Source of the DNA: Planctomycetaceae bacterium
GTDB lineage: Bacteria; Planctomycetota; Planctomycetia; Planctomycetales; Planctomycetaceae
Assembly: GCA_020426515.1 (NCBI GenBank)
Contig: JAGQPW010000003.1
Span: forward strand, 63,170-108,675
Direction of reading: 5' to 3'
DNA length: 45,506 bases
Made by a program: the position numbers and the translations under genes. Shown here piece by piece: positions 17,210 through 25,447 of the stretch (positions within the stretch are counted from its first letter, which is position 1; every line of letters starts with the position of its first letter). Under the pieces are notes generated by a model, which saw nothing but the letters and a program-made list of their open reading frames with translations, searched no databases and was not told the DNA's origin.

Positions 17210-17320
17210 ATGAATCTGACCGTAACCGACAAGGTGGTCAACCTGCTGTGGCCGTCATTGGCGGTGAAGATCGACGCCTCTGGTCCGCTTCATCGGACCA
17301 GGGGAGGTTCTTGTACCTAG
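17210..17320 (+). pseudogene. Short 36-codon ORF, possibly the broken start of another operon gene
   Basis: ATG at 17210, 11 bp after the PTH2 stop, opens MNLTVTDKVVNLLWPSLAVK and stops at 17320. The start looks like a normal N-terminus, then ends within a hairpin (CTGGTCCG 17280-17287 / CGGACCAG 17294-17301). The following 17321-17433 has no supported frame. I read this as a truncated gene at the end of the operon, or a hairpin-ended small ORF. Identity unknown. Confidence 0.35.
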
Positions 17321-17433
17321 TCTGCGCTTCGAAAAAGTTGATATCGTCCTTACGAGAGAACGGCCGAGATCGCCAAGTGACATCACCTAGTTGTTCTGGC
17401 AGAACCCTAAAGCGGAATCCGGCGGGAATCTGG

Positions 17434-18654
17434 CTACCTCCGGTAAAACGTCTCAGAGTATCCACACCAATCCGCTTCGCACTCGCGTCGCAACTGCTCC
17501 CGTTCCTCAGCACTCAGGGTATAGACTGGCAAGTCTTCGCCCCCGCTCAGTGGATCCAGTTCCCGCAAGAACGCATCCGCCCAGGTCAGCCAATCGAGCG
17601 TGTCCGGATCGATGGATGGGGATCTTGAATCCGCTTCGGCTCGCACCACGTCAACAAACCTGCTGAGTCGTTGATGTTTCTCCCAGAGCTGAGCCAGGTG
17701 TTGCAACCGAGTGATCCGTGCGGAGTCAGACCTCCGTTCAATCTCTTGTGCCACGGCTTGTTCTTTTCGCTCGGCCTTCTGGATCTTCTCAATCCGTGCC
17801 GCTTCCCGCCATGTCCTCGACCGCTCCACACCTTTCAGAATCGAGACGACCACCTCGTTCAATCGGCATTCCAGAGGCTTCGTGTTTGTGTCACGAATAG
17901 TTGCCCAACTTGAGTAACGGTCAGAATTGATCCCCAACTCCAGCACTCCCGTTGGAGTGTATTCGTACCGTTCGAAGAACCACGAATCACGCTGTGAGCG
18001 ATCCTGTTTTCGCTCGGAACGTTTGGAACTTTCTCGTAGGGTCACCTCAATTTCCTCACCCAGGACATCGAAGTACGGACGCTCGCTTTTGTCTTTCCTG
18101 AGATTCAACGAGTAGCCACGCGCCTGCATCGCCGTTGTCAGGCCCTGCAGAATGCGCAGCGAACGTGAGATGTTCTCCAGTGACACACGCACGTCAAAGC
18201 AACTGCTGCCGAAGTTCCAGATCCGACTGACGCGTCCGTATTTGTCCGGGTCTTGCCCCTTGAGTGATTGTTTTGTCGATTGAACAATCGGATGCCGGAT
18301 CTGAACCTGTTCACTGACCTCAATGGACCACTTCGGATCGGATTCCTGACGAATGAGCTGTGCAATCTCTGAATCAGCGGCGACAGGTTCCACGGCCGGT
18401 TCTTTCGGCGAAATCTGAACCGTTTTCAAACGGTCGTCTTTGATCTCCGGCAGTGGTGTCTGCCGTACACGCTTTCCGTGTCGCTTCTTCTCCCAATGCC
18501 CCACCGGCGGGCGGGGGATGTTGTGTTTCTTGCAGATCTTTGCGAGCCCCACATCGGACAACCCCCATTCACCCGCGAGCTTTCTCATCGGAGTGGCCCA
18601 GACACGCTGATACAGTTCACCGCGTGACATCTCAATGACCTGCTGGTTCGTCAT
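17434..18654 (-). CDS. HTH-like N-terminal protein of unknown function
   Basis: 406 residues from ATG 18654, chosen for the AGGAG 6-7 bases upstream. N-terminus: RGELYQRVWATPMRKLAGEW, then GLSDVGLAKICKKHNIPRPP-VGHWEKKRHGK, a recurrent bacterial motif that reads as an HTH followed by a basic patch. The middle is mixed alpha/beta; residues about 300-350 are a charged helix (ARIEKIQKAERKEQAVAQEIERR) likely to form a coiled coil. The C-terminus ends in a WCGYSETFYRR tail. Found alone in many genomes as hypothetical. Probably a DNA-binding regulator. It is divergent from the metallophosphatase across a 204-bp gap. Confidence 0.75.
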   Translation of the reverse strand: MTNQQVIEMSRGELYQRVWATPMRKLAGEWGLSDVGLAKICKKHNIPRPPVGHWEKKRHGKRVRQTPLPEIKDDRLKTVQISPKEPAVEPVAADSEIAQLIRQESDPKWSIEVSEQVQIRHPIVQSTKQSLKGQDPDKYGRVSRIWNFGSSCFDVRVSLENISRSLRILQGLTTAMQARGYSLNLRKDKSERPYFDVLGEEIEVTLRESSKRSERKQDRSQRDSWFFERYEYTPTGVLELGINSDRYSSWATIRDTNTKPLECRLNEVVVSILKGVERSRTWREAARIEKIQKAERKEQAVAQEIERRSDSARITRLQHLAQLWEKHQRLSRFVDVVRAEADSRSPSIDPDTLDWLTWADAFLRELDPLSGGEDLPVYTLSAEEREQLRRECEADWCGYSETFYRR

Positions 18655-18689
18655 TACACACTCCTGGATGACTGACACACTGAGCGCGA

Positions 18690-18736
18690 GTCCAATGTGC
18701 GTGCCTTGGCCATTTGACAAACATCCCACATTGGAC
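18690..18736. promoter_or_regulatory. Perfect 10-bp inverted repeat in the divergent promoter region
   Basis: GTCCAATGTG (18690-18699) and CACATTGGAC (18727-18736) are perfect inverse complements, 27 bp apart. The spacer contains TTGACA (18714-18719), a possible -35. It lies between the divergent HTH-like gene and metallophosphatase gene, so it may be an operator for the HTH-like protein. No convincing -10 follows at 17 bp. Confidence 0.5.
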
Positions 18737-18858
18737 GAAGCAACATCTAGGCTATACCGTAAACGATCGATGGCAAATCATCCGCCCCGGCGGAGTGGAT
18801 TTGAATTAACGAGATTTGTCAGCCCTGCTCCGTAGATCACTTGGGGTCATGCACTGAA

Positions 18859-19788
18859 ATGCAATCCTGCCTTGTCCAACGTCTCTTCGCTGGCCCACTC
18901 GACATCGTTGGTGATGTGCACGGGGAAATTGATCCGCTGAAGTCATTGCTGCGACATCTCGGCTATGCCAAAGATGGCTCTCACGCGGATGGGCGACGAC
19001 TGGTGTTCGTGGGAGACCTGACCGATCGCGGGCCAGACAGTCCGGCGGTGGTCGACCTCGTTCGGCGGCTGGTCGAATCCGGCCGGGCCCAGTGCGTCCT
19101 GGGAAACCACGACCTCAACATCCTGCTCAACCACAAGAAGCATGACAACGGGTGGTTCTACGGCGAGGAAGTCACCGAGGATGGACAGGTGGTTCCCCAG
19201 GTACTGGCCGACGACACCGTCCGGAAGCAGGTTCTGGAGTTCTTCCGCACGCTCCCGATCGCGATCGAACGTGCTGACCTGCGCATCGTCCATGCAAGTT
19301 GGTGTGATGACATGATCGCGTTGGCCAGAGAATCATCCGATGTCATCGCTCTCTACGATCAGCACCACAACTTGATCGAGCAGAGTTTTCCTGGTCTGGG
19401 TATCGAGGAAGTCGACCAGGGCCTCAAGCACCAGAACGACAACCCGGTCAAGCGACTGACCTCCGGTCCAGAAGAACGCGCGGCTCAGCCGATTGTGGCC
19501 AGCGGGAAGATACGGTTCGAACAACGGGTCAATTGGTGGAACGACTACCAAGGTCGATTCTGCGTCTTTGGCCACTATTCCATTCTTGATGGACAGCCGA
19601 GGGGAAATGGATCCACATTCTGTGTGGACTACGGGGTCGGCAAGCGCTGGACGGAGCGGCGGGCGGGCGTGACGCAGGACTACAGCTTGAAGCTGGCCGC
19701 GTTCCGGTGGCCAGAACAGGTAGTGGTGTTTGATGAGGGAATGGATGAACCCACTGACAGTTTCAATGCGACACGGCGGGAACCTTGA
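18859..19788 (+). CDS. Calcineurin-like (PPP-type) metallophosphatase
   Basis: 309 residues from ATG 18859. The three hallmark motifs are present: GDVHG (18-22), GDLTDRG (52-58) and GNHD (82-85), with later HAS and FGHY metal-binding histidines. The pattern resembles PrpE/ApaH-like and bacterial Pnkp phosphatase domains, which cleave dinucleoside polyphosphates, phosphoproteins or RNA 2',3'-phosphates. Given the RNA-repair operon ending about 1.6 kb upstream, a 3'-end healing role is plausible but unproven. Its 3' end overlaps the convergent helicase gene by 26 bp. Confidence 0.85.
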   Translation: MQSCLVQRLFAGPLDIVGDVHGEIDPLKSLLRHLGYAKDGSHADGRRLVFVGDLTDRGPDSPAVVDLVRRLVESGRAQCVLGNHDLNILLNHKKHDNGWFYGEEVTEDGQVVPQVLADDTVRKQVLEFFRTLPIAIERADLRIVHASWCDDMIALARESSDVIALYDQHHNLIEQSFPGLGIEEVDQGLKHQNDNPVKRLTSGPEERAAQPIVASGKIRFEQRVNWWNDYQGRFCVFGHYSILDGQPRGNGSTFCVDYGVGKRWTERRAGVTQDYSLKLAAFRWPEQVVVFDEGMDEPTDSFNATRREP

Positions 19789-22700
19789 GTGCGTTCCATA
19801 ACGTTTCCGGAACGGGTTCACGAAGTCGCCACTTCACTGAGATCGGTCTCTCGCCTTCCCAACTTTCAAACGTCACCAAGCCGCAATTCACAAAGGGTGC
19901 CGCCTTTCCGTCTAAGAGTTTGTGCCGACGAACAAAAAGGTGAATGTCCTTACCTTCCTTCTGGTGATTTCGAATCAGGTGGCCAGGCTTACTGTTCTGC
20001 GTGGTCCTGTTCTGACTTTGCCATTGGAAAAACTCAGCTGAAAGAAAGTGATCTTCGTAGCGGTGGTCCTTGTTGAGGCTGCCCTTTTCGAGCGTCACGA
20101 GCAGGAACACGTGGTCGTCCGCCACAACGAAGCCTTGATTCCAACTTCCGGTATTGAAGGTCAACCCAAAAAGCGGCGCGATATCCTCACGCATATAGTG
20201 ACTCCACAGAGCTGCGCCAGCGCTCGACGGTTTGGCTTCCACGGGAACCATCCGAAGGACATCGCCAGCGGGCTCGAAGGCCACTTCATATTGCGTGCCC
20301 GGAAGTCCGGCGTCGGGACCAAACCAGCCACGAACGATCTCAGCGAGCACATTCGCTTCTGTTTCGTGTTCGTCGGTGCGAATCACGTTGACGTACTCTT
20401 TCACGAAATTCGCGACGTGACGTTGGCCGTTGGCGAGCACGTCGACCCAACCATTCGGTACACCTGACGTCTTCATACGATCCGGTAATTTGAGAATCGG
20501 GCGACCGCTCGCGTGCATGACGCGACAAACAAAGCGACCTTCCACCTCCAGCGTGTCACCGCGATCCAAGTACTCGGCGAGCCGCCAGTCGACCAATTCT
20601 CTCACGAGGTTCTGAAAATCCTCACGGCACCCCGAGGGCAAGGAGAAATCTGTCGAGAATACCGCGTCGTCGTAGTGGAAATAGGACTTGCTGCCGGTAC
20701 CTTTGCCACTACACCAAGCTTCGATCGGGTTCTTCTCGATCAACGATTTCAGTCGCGAATCGTCATCGAGATGCTCTCCCACGTCATCACGGAGTGTCTG
20801 GCTGCGGCGGGCGATTCGGCGAAACTCGAGTGTCAAATCTGCGATGTCGATCTGTCCGGGGAGTGCATCGAGATTGAGCATGCCCATGAGCGTCAACATC
20901 TTGAAACTCTTGGTCATCGGCGTGGACTCGAGCGCATCCAGGAAATCACCGGCGGACTCCAGAGCACTTTTCTCACGCGAATTGAGGTCACCCATCGTCC
21001 GCAAGAATCTCAGCCATGAACCATGCGTCTTTCGCAAGGACCTTGGATTGTAGCCAGAGTGGTACAGCTCCACGGCCGTCGGCCGCGTGCCGTGCCGTTC
21101 CATGAAGTCATTGTAGTAAGTCAGAATCGCGTCATCTGACGGTCGAATCCTGAGGAGCGATTTGATGATGTCGATCACCTGCAAGTCGTAGGTGACATCG
21201 CATCCATCGGGGAGATCCGCACGTCCTTGTTGCAGCAGTCGCATCGCCGCAGAAATCTCCGCGTCGGATTCTCCAGTTCCCAACAGCGGTTGCAGCAGCG
21301 ATCGCACTTTGAGAAGGAAAACTCGGTGGTTTCCAATGTAGTCAATCACACAGAGATCGGACTTGCCCTCTGAGCAGCGCAATCCGCGACCGAACTGCTG
21401 CAACCAGATGACGCTCGACTCGCTCGGCCGCAGCATCATGACGGTGTCGATATTGGGAATATCGAGTCCCTCGTTGAACATGTCGACAGCAAAGATGATG
21501 TCGAGTTTCCCGGCTGCCAGTGCTTCCAGAGAGGAGGCTCTAGGCGCAGACCGATTTCCGGAGTGAACGGCAACAGCCCGGACCCCCCTTTCAGTAAAAT
21601 AATCCGCCATGAAGTTCGCATGTCGTTGTGAGCAACAGAACCCCAGTGTCCGCCGTCCACCGCGTTGGCGAAACTGCTCAAGAGCGTTTTCGGCTCGACG
21701 GGTCGTTGCGACAGCATTCGTCAATTCTTCTTCGTCGAATCGAGAGCTTCGCCAAGGGATATTCGAATAGTCCACTTCGTCAGGCACACCGAAATAACGA
21801 AAGGGACACAGGAGTCCCGCTTGGATGCCCGCCACCAGATCCTTTCGGTACACCAGATTCTCTTGGCAGAGCGCGAGCAGGTCGCCGCCATCCATCCGTT
21901 CAGGCGTCGCAGTCAGCCCAAGCAAGAAACGGGGCGTGAAATAGTCAATCAGTCGGCGATATGTGCGGGCAGCTGCGTGGTGAAACTCGTCGACGATGAT
22001 GTAGTCGAAACTGTCACGATCAAACTGGTTCAGATGCCGCAGCCGCCCCAATGTCTGGATCGAAGCAAAGAGGACTTCGGCGTCGACAGACTTCTCTGTG
22101 CCGGTGTAGCGCCCCAACCGTGCACGCGGTCGAATGCGTCGAAAGGTCTGCATGGCCTGCGTCAGGATTTCCTCTCGATGAGCCACAAACAAGACGCGCC
22201 GGAAGTTCACGTCTGACGAATCGAAGGCGGCCAGCCAGGTCTTACCCAATCCGGTTGCCAAGACAACCAATCCGGCTTCGTTCCCGTCATTGCGTGTCGC
22301 CTTGAGGGCTGCGAGCGCCTCCTCTTGGATCAGATGTGGCTTCGGTGGTGGCTCGGAGGATTCTTCCACGACTTCAACAACACGTGGCGTGTTTTTGGAA
22401 ACACGGCGCTGTCGATAGGTGTCAATCCAATTCGCATCGACGAGTCGCGTCTGAGGGTGGACGAACAGGTCGTCAAAGGCCGCGGCAATTTCGGCGAAAC
22501 CCCGATCCGCATCTGTGTGGAGGACTCGATAGTTCCATTCCACGCCTCCTCGCAGGGCCGGATTGGTCAAGTTCGAGCTGCCGACAAACGCAGTTCCTTG
22601 ATTTCCGGCATCGTAGAAAATGTATGCCTTGGGATGAAATGACGTGTTTCGGGCCTCGAATACACGCAGCTGCAGATTGCCTCCAAGATCCAGTAATTCC

Positions 22701-23335
22701 ACGAGGGCATCCGGATCCGTCACATCGAGATAATCTCCTGTCACGATTCGCACGCGGCCACCGCGCCCCAGCAAGTCACGAATGTGCTCGCGAACCAACG
22801 CCACACCGCTCTTCAGAATAAACGCGATCGCGAAGTCTGCATTGGCAGCCCGGTCTATACTCCTCCTGACATGCGGAAGCAGGGGGTCGTCCGAGCCGCG
22901 CACCAATAGACTTTCCGCCGATGGTCCCTTGAGTAGATCCAGACCCGCAGACCGAGACTTCAAATAGTTCCCGAGGCTGGGAATGACGTGACGCACGCCG
23001 CCGCGGGGGTCGGGAACATCTCCATTGCGTCTTGGGATGAGGTGCACGTGCAGGTGTGGGATTGTCTGCCCTGCCGCTTCCCCGACGTTGATTCCCACAT
23101 TGAACCCGTCCGCAACATACCGCTCACAGACAATCTGTCGGCCGCGTTCAAGAGCACACAACACGGCTCTTTGTTCTTCCGCAGAAGCGTCGAACCACTC
23201 GGCAACATGTCGATTGGTCACGATCAACAGATGCCCGTCAGAAACCGGATGACGATCCCAAGTGGCGAACACCAGTTCATCACGGAACACCACTCGCGAC
23301 TCATCCGCGGTGCAAAATGGACAGTCATTCGGCAT
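19763..23335 (-). CDS. HIT - PLD nuclease - SF2 helicase - DUF3427 fusion protein
   Basis: 1190 residues. Residues 1-105: HIT nucleotide hydrolase with CPFC zinc pair and HLHVH (H94, H96, H98). About 145-270: phospholipase D-like nuclease with one HKD motif (H234, K236, then GSSNLT). About 335-670: SF2 helicase with ATGLGKT (360-366), DEFHH (449-453), LTATPER and QQFGRGLR. C-terminus about 1010-1190: DUF3427 (HYEDHFLSAEFFQWQSQNRT, IHLFVR, FESWEGERPISVKW). PLD-helicase-DUF3427 proteins are known; the HIT head adds nucleotide hydrolysis, perhaps AMP-nucleic acid or a signal nucleotide. Probable anti-phage DNA-degrading enzyme. Start overlaps the SprT gene by 11 bp. Confidence 0.9.
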   Translation of the reverse strand: MPNDCPFCTADESRVVFRDELVFATWDRHPVSDGHLLIVTNRHVAEWFDASAEEQRAVLCALERGRQIVCERYVADGFNVGINVGEAAGQTIPHLHVHLIPRRNGDVPDPRGGVRHVIPSLGNYLKSRSAGLDLLKGPSAESLLVRGSDDPLLPHVRRSIDRAANADFAIAFILKSGVALVREHIRDLLGRGGRVRIVTGDYLDVTDPDALVELLDLGGNLQLRVFEARNTSFHPKAYIFYDAGNQGTAFVGSSNLTNPALRGGVEWNYRVLHTDADRGFAEIAAAFDDLFVHPQTRLVDANWIDTYRQRRVSKNTPRVVEVVEESSEPPPKPHLIQEEALAALKATRNDGNEAGLVVLATGLGKTWLAAFDSSDVNFRRVLFVAHREEILTQAMQTFRRIRPRARLGRYTGTEKSVDAEVLFASIQTLGRLRHLNQFDRDSFDYIIVDEFHHAAARTYRRLIDYFTPRFLLGLTATPERMDGGDLLALCQENLVYRKDLVAGIQAGLLCPFRYFGVPDEVDYSNIPWRSSRFDEEELTNAVATTRRAENALEQFRQRGGRRTLGFCCSQRHANFMADYFTERGVRAVAVHSGNRSAPRASSLEALAAGKLDIIFAVDMFNEGLDIPNIDTVMMLRPSESSVIWLQQFGRGLRCSEGKSDLCVIDYIGNHRVFLLKVRSLLQPLLGTGESDAEISAAMRLLQQGRADLPDGCDVTYDLQVIDIIKSLLRIRPSDDAILTYYNDFMERHGTRPTAVELYHSGYNPRSLRKTHGSWLRFLRTMGDLNSREKSALESAGDFLDALESTPMTKSFKMLTLMGMLNLDALPGQIDIADLTLEFRRIARRSQTLRDDVGEHLDDDSRLKSLIEKNPIEAWCSGKGTGSKSYFHYDDAVFSTDFSLPSGCREDFQNLVRELVDWRLAEYLDRGDTLEVEGRFVCRVMHASGRPILKLPDRMKTSGVPNGWVDVLANGQRHVANFVKEYVNVIRTDEHETEANVLAEIVRGWFGPDAGLPGTQYEVAFEPAGDVLRMVPVEAKPSSAGAALWSHYMREDIAPLFGLTFNTGSWNQGFVVADDHVFLLVTLEKGSLNKDHRYEDHFLSAEFFQWQSQNRTTQNSKPGHLIRNHQKEGKDIHLFVRRHKLLDGKAAPFVNCGLVTFESWEGERPISVKWRLREPVPETLWNALKVPAVSH

Positions 23336-23963
23336 TCGACACCTTCCGATTGACCGGGCGGCTTTGGATAATCAACTTACCGTCGAGGCCAGCGTTCTGG
23401 CACGCGATGCATCGCCAATTCCGCATCGGGCGCCGTGCCGTGCGCTTTGTCTGACAGATGCGGCAAACATGGTCATAACAGACGAACGCGCGGTCCCTTT
23501 TGGCGGGTGGAGCGTCGGTGATGTAGCTCCGTCGCGGCTCGAATCCGGCCAGTTGCAACAACCTCTGCCACTCGGGCCCGTGACAGGTTGCGGCACGCCC
23601 ATGAAGCTGAAAGACGACAAGGTGTGCAACCTCATGACACAACACTTCTTCGAAAAGCGATGAATAGAGTGGCTCCTTCAGTAGGAGGCTGAGTCGCACC
23701 AGCATGCGTTGTGGATACGCGCGCCCCAGGGACCGAAGCAACCTTGAACTCCATTCACAGGTAATGTTTTCCGTGACTCCTGATACGTTCCATGAGCGAA
23801 CCCAGTGCCGGATCAGTGGTCGACAACGGTGCAACTCGTCTCGCTGGTTCATTTCGCGTGCCAGAGTATCCTGCAGTTGGCGTTGAAGCCACCAATGTGC
23901 GATGAATCGGGGCTGATAACTACTCCACCGGCATCGAGAGTCACCTGGAAGTGGAGATATCAC
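23325..23963 (-). CDS. SprT-like zinc metalloprotease
   Basis: 212 residues. HEVAH at 110-114 with a third ligand region HGPEW (128-132), then a zinc ribbon (CRICQTKRT...CIACQ) near the C-terminus. This is the SprT/Spartan layout; Spartan proteins digest DNA-protein crosslinks. It is upstream of, and overlaps, the HIT-PLD-helicase gene, so it probably clears bound proteins from the DNA that the helicase/nuclease processes. A longer N-terminus than strictly needed (W-rich, basic) precedes the peptidase core. Confidence 0.85.
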   Translation of the reverse strand: MISPLPGDSRCRWSSYQPRFIAHWWLQRQLQDTLAREMNQRDELHRCRPLIRHWVRSWNVSGVTENITCEWSSRLLRSLGRAYPQRMLVRLSLLLKEPLYSSLFEEVLCHEVAHLVVFQLHGRAATCHGPEWQRLLQLAGFEPRRSYITDAPPAKRDRAFVCYDHVCRICQTKRTARRPMRNWRCIACQNAGLDGKLIIQSRPVNRKVSNAE

Positions 23964-24088
23964 GATCCCCTAGATGACCTGCCACTGGTCGAAGTTCCAT
24001 CGCTGACGCTAGCTAAGTGAGGATCAAGGAGCATGTCCGCGGCTAGGCGAAGTTTTTCGAGTTTGATATGGCGTGCTTTGCCGATTGC

Positions 24089-24117
24089 TTGACTGAAAAG
24101 TACAAGGCCCGTAAAGT
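24089..24117 (+). promoter_or_regulatory. Candidate sigma-70-like promoter of the XRE/ATPase/helicase operon
   Basis: TTGACT (24089-24094), 17 bp, TAAAGT (24112-24117), about 36 bp before the XRE gene ATG. It is close to consensus spacing. Nearby CCCGTAAAG and TCCGTAAGG (24108-24130) form a short direct repeat that could be an XRE binding site. Confidence 0.5.
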
Positions 24118-24153
24118 CGACGTCCGTAAGGGCAATTGATAGGACGAACTGAC

Positions 24154-24507
24154 ATGCGTTTCGGAGAGCGTATGCGGGAGCTTCGAGCCCAGCAAGGTTT
24201 AACCCAACGCGGTTTAGCCAAGAGCATCGGCGTGAGCGATACGTATATCAGCAAAGTGGAAAATGAAAACCTCCATTTCGGCGACTTTCCGTCCGAGACG
24301 TTCATCCACAAACTGGCGGACATTCTCGATGCTGATGAGGACGAACTCCTGCTTCTCGCCAACAAAGTACCTGTTGCGATCCGGCAAAGGGTTCGCGAGC
24401 GACCAGAGGTATTCCGAAGGTTGGCTGGACTCGACGACAAGACACTCGACCGGCTGCTGACTCAATTGGAGGACAAGCCGAATTCACCCAAGACTCCACG
24501 TCGGTAA
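24154..24507 (+). CDS. XRE-family transcriptional regulator
   Basis: 117 residues from the ATG at 24154 with AGGACG upstream; a TTG at 24136 is in frame but less likely. The N-terminal 65 residues are a typical HTH_3 (MRELRAQQGLTQRGLAKSIG, VSDTYISKVENENLHFGD), followed by a helical tail (ERPEVFRRLAGLDDKTLDRLLTQLED). The tail pattern is common in regulators with RefG/ZetaT-like small partner genes. First gene of the operon to the helicase; it probably represses its own promoter. Confidence 0.85.
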   Translation: MRFGERMRELRAQQGLTQRGLAKSIGVSDTYISKVENENLHFGDFPSETFIHKLADILDADEDELLLLANKVPVAIRQRVRERPEVFRRLAGLDDKTLDRLLTQLEDKPNSPKTPRR

Positions 24508-24525
24508 CTGGCAATAGAGGCCTTG

Positions 24526-25407
24526 ATGACATCGCCCAACACGAGTCCTGATGCAGCCATCTTTTTGAAGAGAATTGAAGAAGCGGAGAACACGACGAAT
24601 GAATATGCCGCGTTCATCAAGAAGCTGAAGGGCCGTTTGTCCAAGGCGAAGAAGGCACTTGCTACAAAGCCCGCGGTCGCTTCACCTGTTTCCACTCTGA
24701 TTTCTGAACTGGCAGCACTCGAACCGGTTCCTACAGCACCTCCAACTGGGGTGCTTGCCTCTACGTTGGAAGACGAACTGAAGAAACTGCGACGGCGGGC
24801 GCATGAATCGTTTCCCGACGAACTTCGACGGATGTGCGAATCCGCAAATCTCCATTTCGCGGCGACATCGGACGGGTTCGGAGTTGGCCCGTTCATTGTG
24901 ACCATCAACGCCGCAAAGGAAACGGCATCCTTTCATTTTGCAAAGATGGATATCAAGGTCGCCGTCCCAATGAACGCGGCGGCAATTGTGGGGAAAGCCG
25001 GTATTCTAAAAGCTTCGATCATCGACGATCCTGTTGACCTCTCCAGCTTCCACGATGAGCTGAATGAGGCCATGAGAGTGGCTTTGGCAAGAGCCGGAAC
25101 TTCCTCTAAGGCTGAGTGGCGTGTCGAATTGCCTGCAGTCTACCGAGAGATGGTGATTATCCGTCAGAATCAACCGAAGCGGCGAAAATCCTCCAATGCC
25201 GACTACTCCCATCCTCGCTTCATCGTCGAACTAAAGCAATTCATTCAATCTGAGCAGAACATGCGTTCTGAGAAGCAGTATCGGTTAGAAACTGCGGTTT
25301 TGGAAAACACCAAGAATCCCAAGAAATCGCTCTTCATCCCACGCGACCTGTCGCGCGCATCAGGTGAAGGGACCTATTACCAAGCCATACTGTTTCAACA
25401 GGTTTAG
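24526..25407 (+). CDS. Unknown coiled-coil protein
   Basis: 293 residues from ATG 24526 (a TTG at 24523 directly precedes it). Residues about 8-55 form a Lys/Glu/Ala-rich coiled coil (RIEEAENTTNEYAAFIKKLK). Then Ala/Pro-rich linker, a second helical segment (LEDELKKLRRRAHESF) and a mixed alpha/beta C-terminal domain (FIVTINAAKETASFHF, MDIKVAVPMNAAAIV, LFIPRDLSRASGEGTYYQ). No nucleotide or metal-binding motif. I do not recognise the family. It lies between the XRE regulator and the tandem ATPases, 40 bp before the first, so it likely forms a complex with them. Confidence 0.75.
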   Translation: MTSPNTSPDAAIFLKRIEEAENTTNEYAAFIKKLKGRLSKAKKALATKPAVASPVSTLISELAALEPVPTAPPTGVLASTLEDELKKLRRRAHESFPDELRRMCESANLHFAATSDGFGVGPFIVTINAAKETASFHFAKMDIKVAVPMNAAAIVGKAGILKASIIDDPVDLSSFHDELNEAMRVALARAGTSSKAEWRVELPAVYREMVIIRQNQPKRRKSSNADYSHPRFIVELKQFIQSEQNMRSEKQYRLETAVLENTKNPKKSLFIPRDLSRASGEGTYYQAILFQQV

Positions 25408-25447
25408 GCATTAAGGTCCGCGACGTCCGACCGGGAGAGCAATTGAA

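Noticed and set aside
17092..17628. Plus-strand 178-codon frame crossing the PTH2 end and the opposite gene
   Set aside because: Overlaps two better-supported genes; no domain or start signal.
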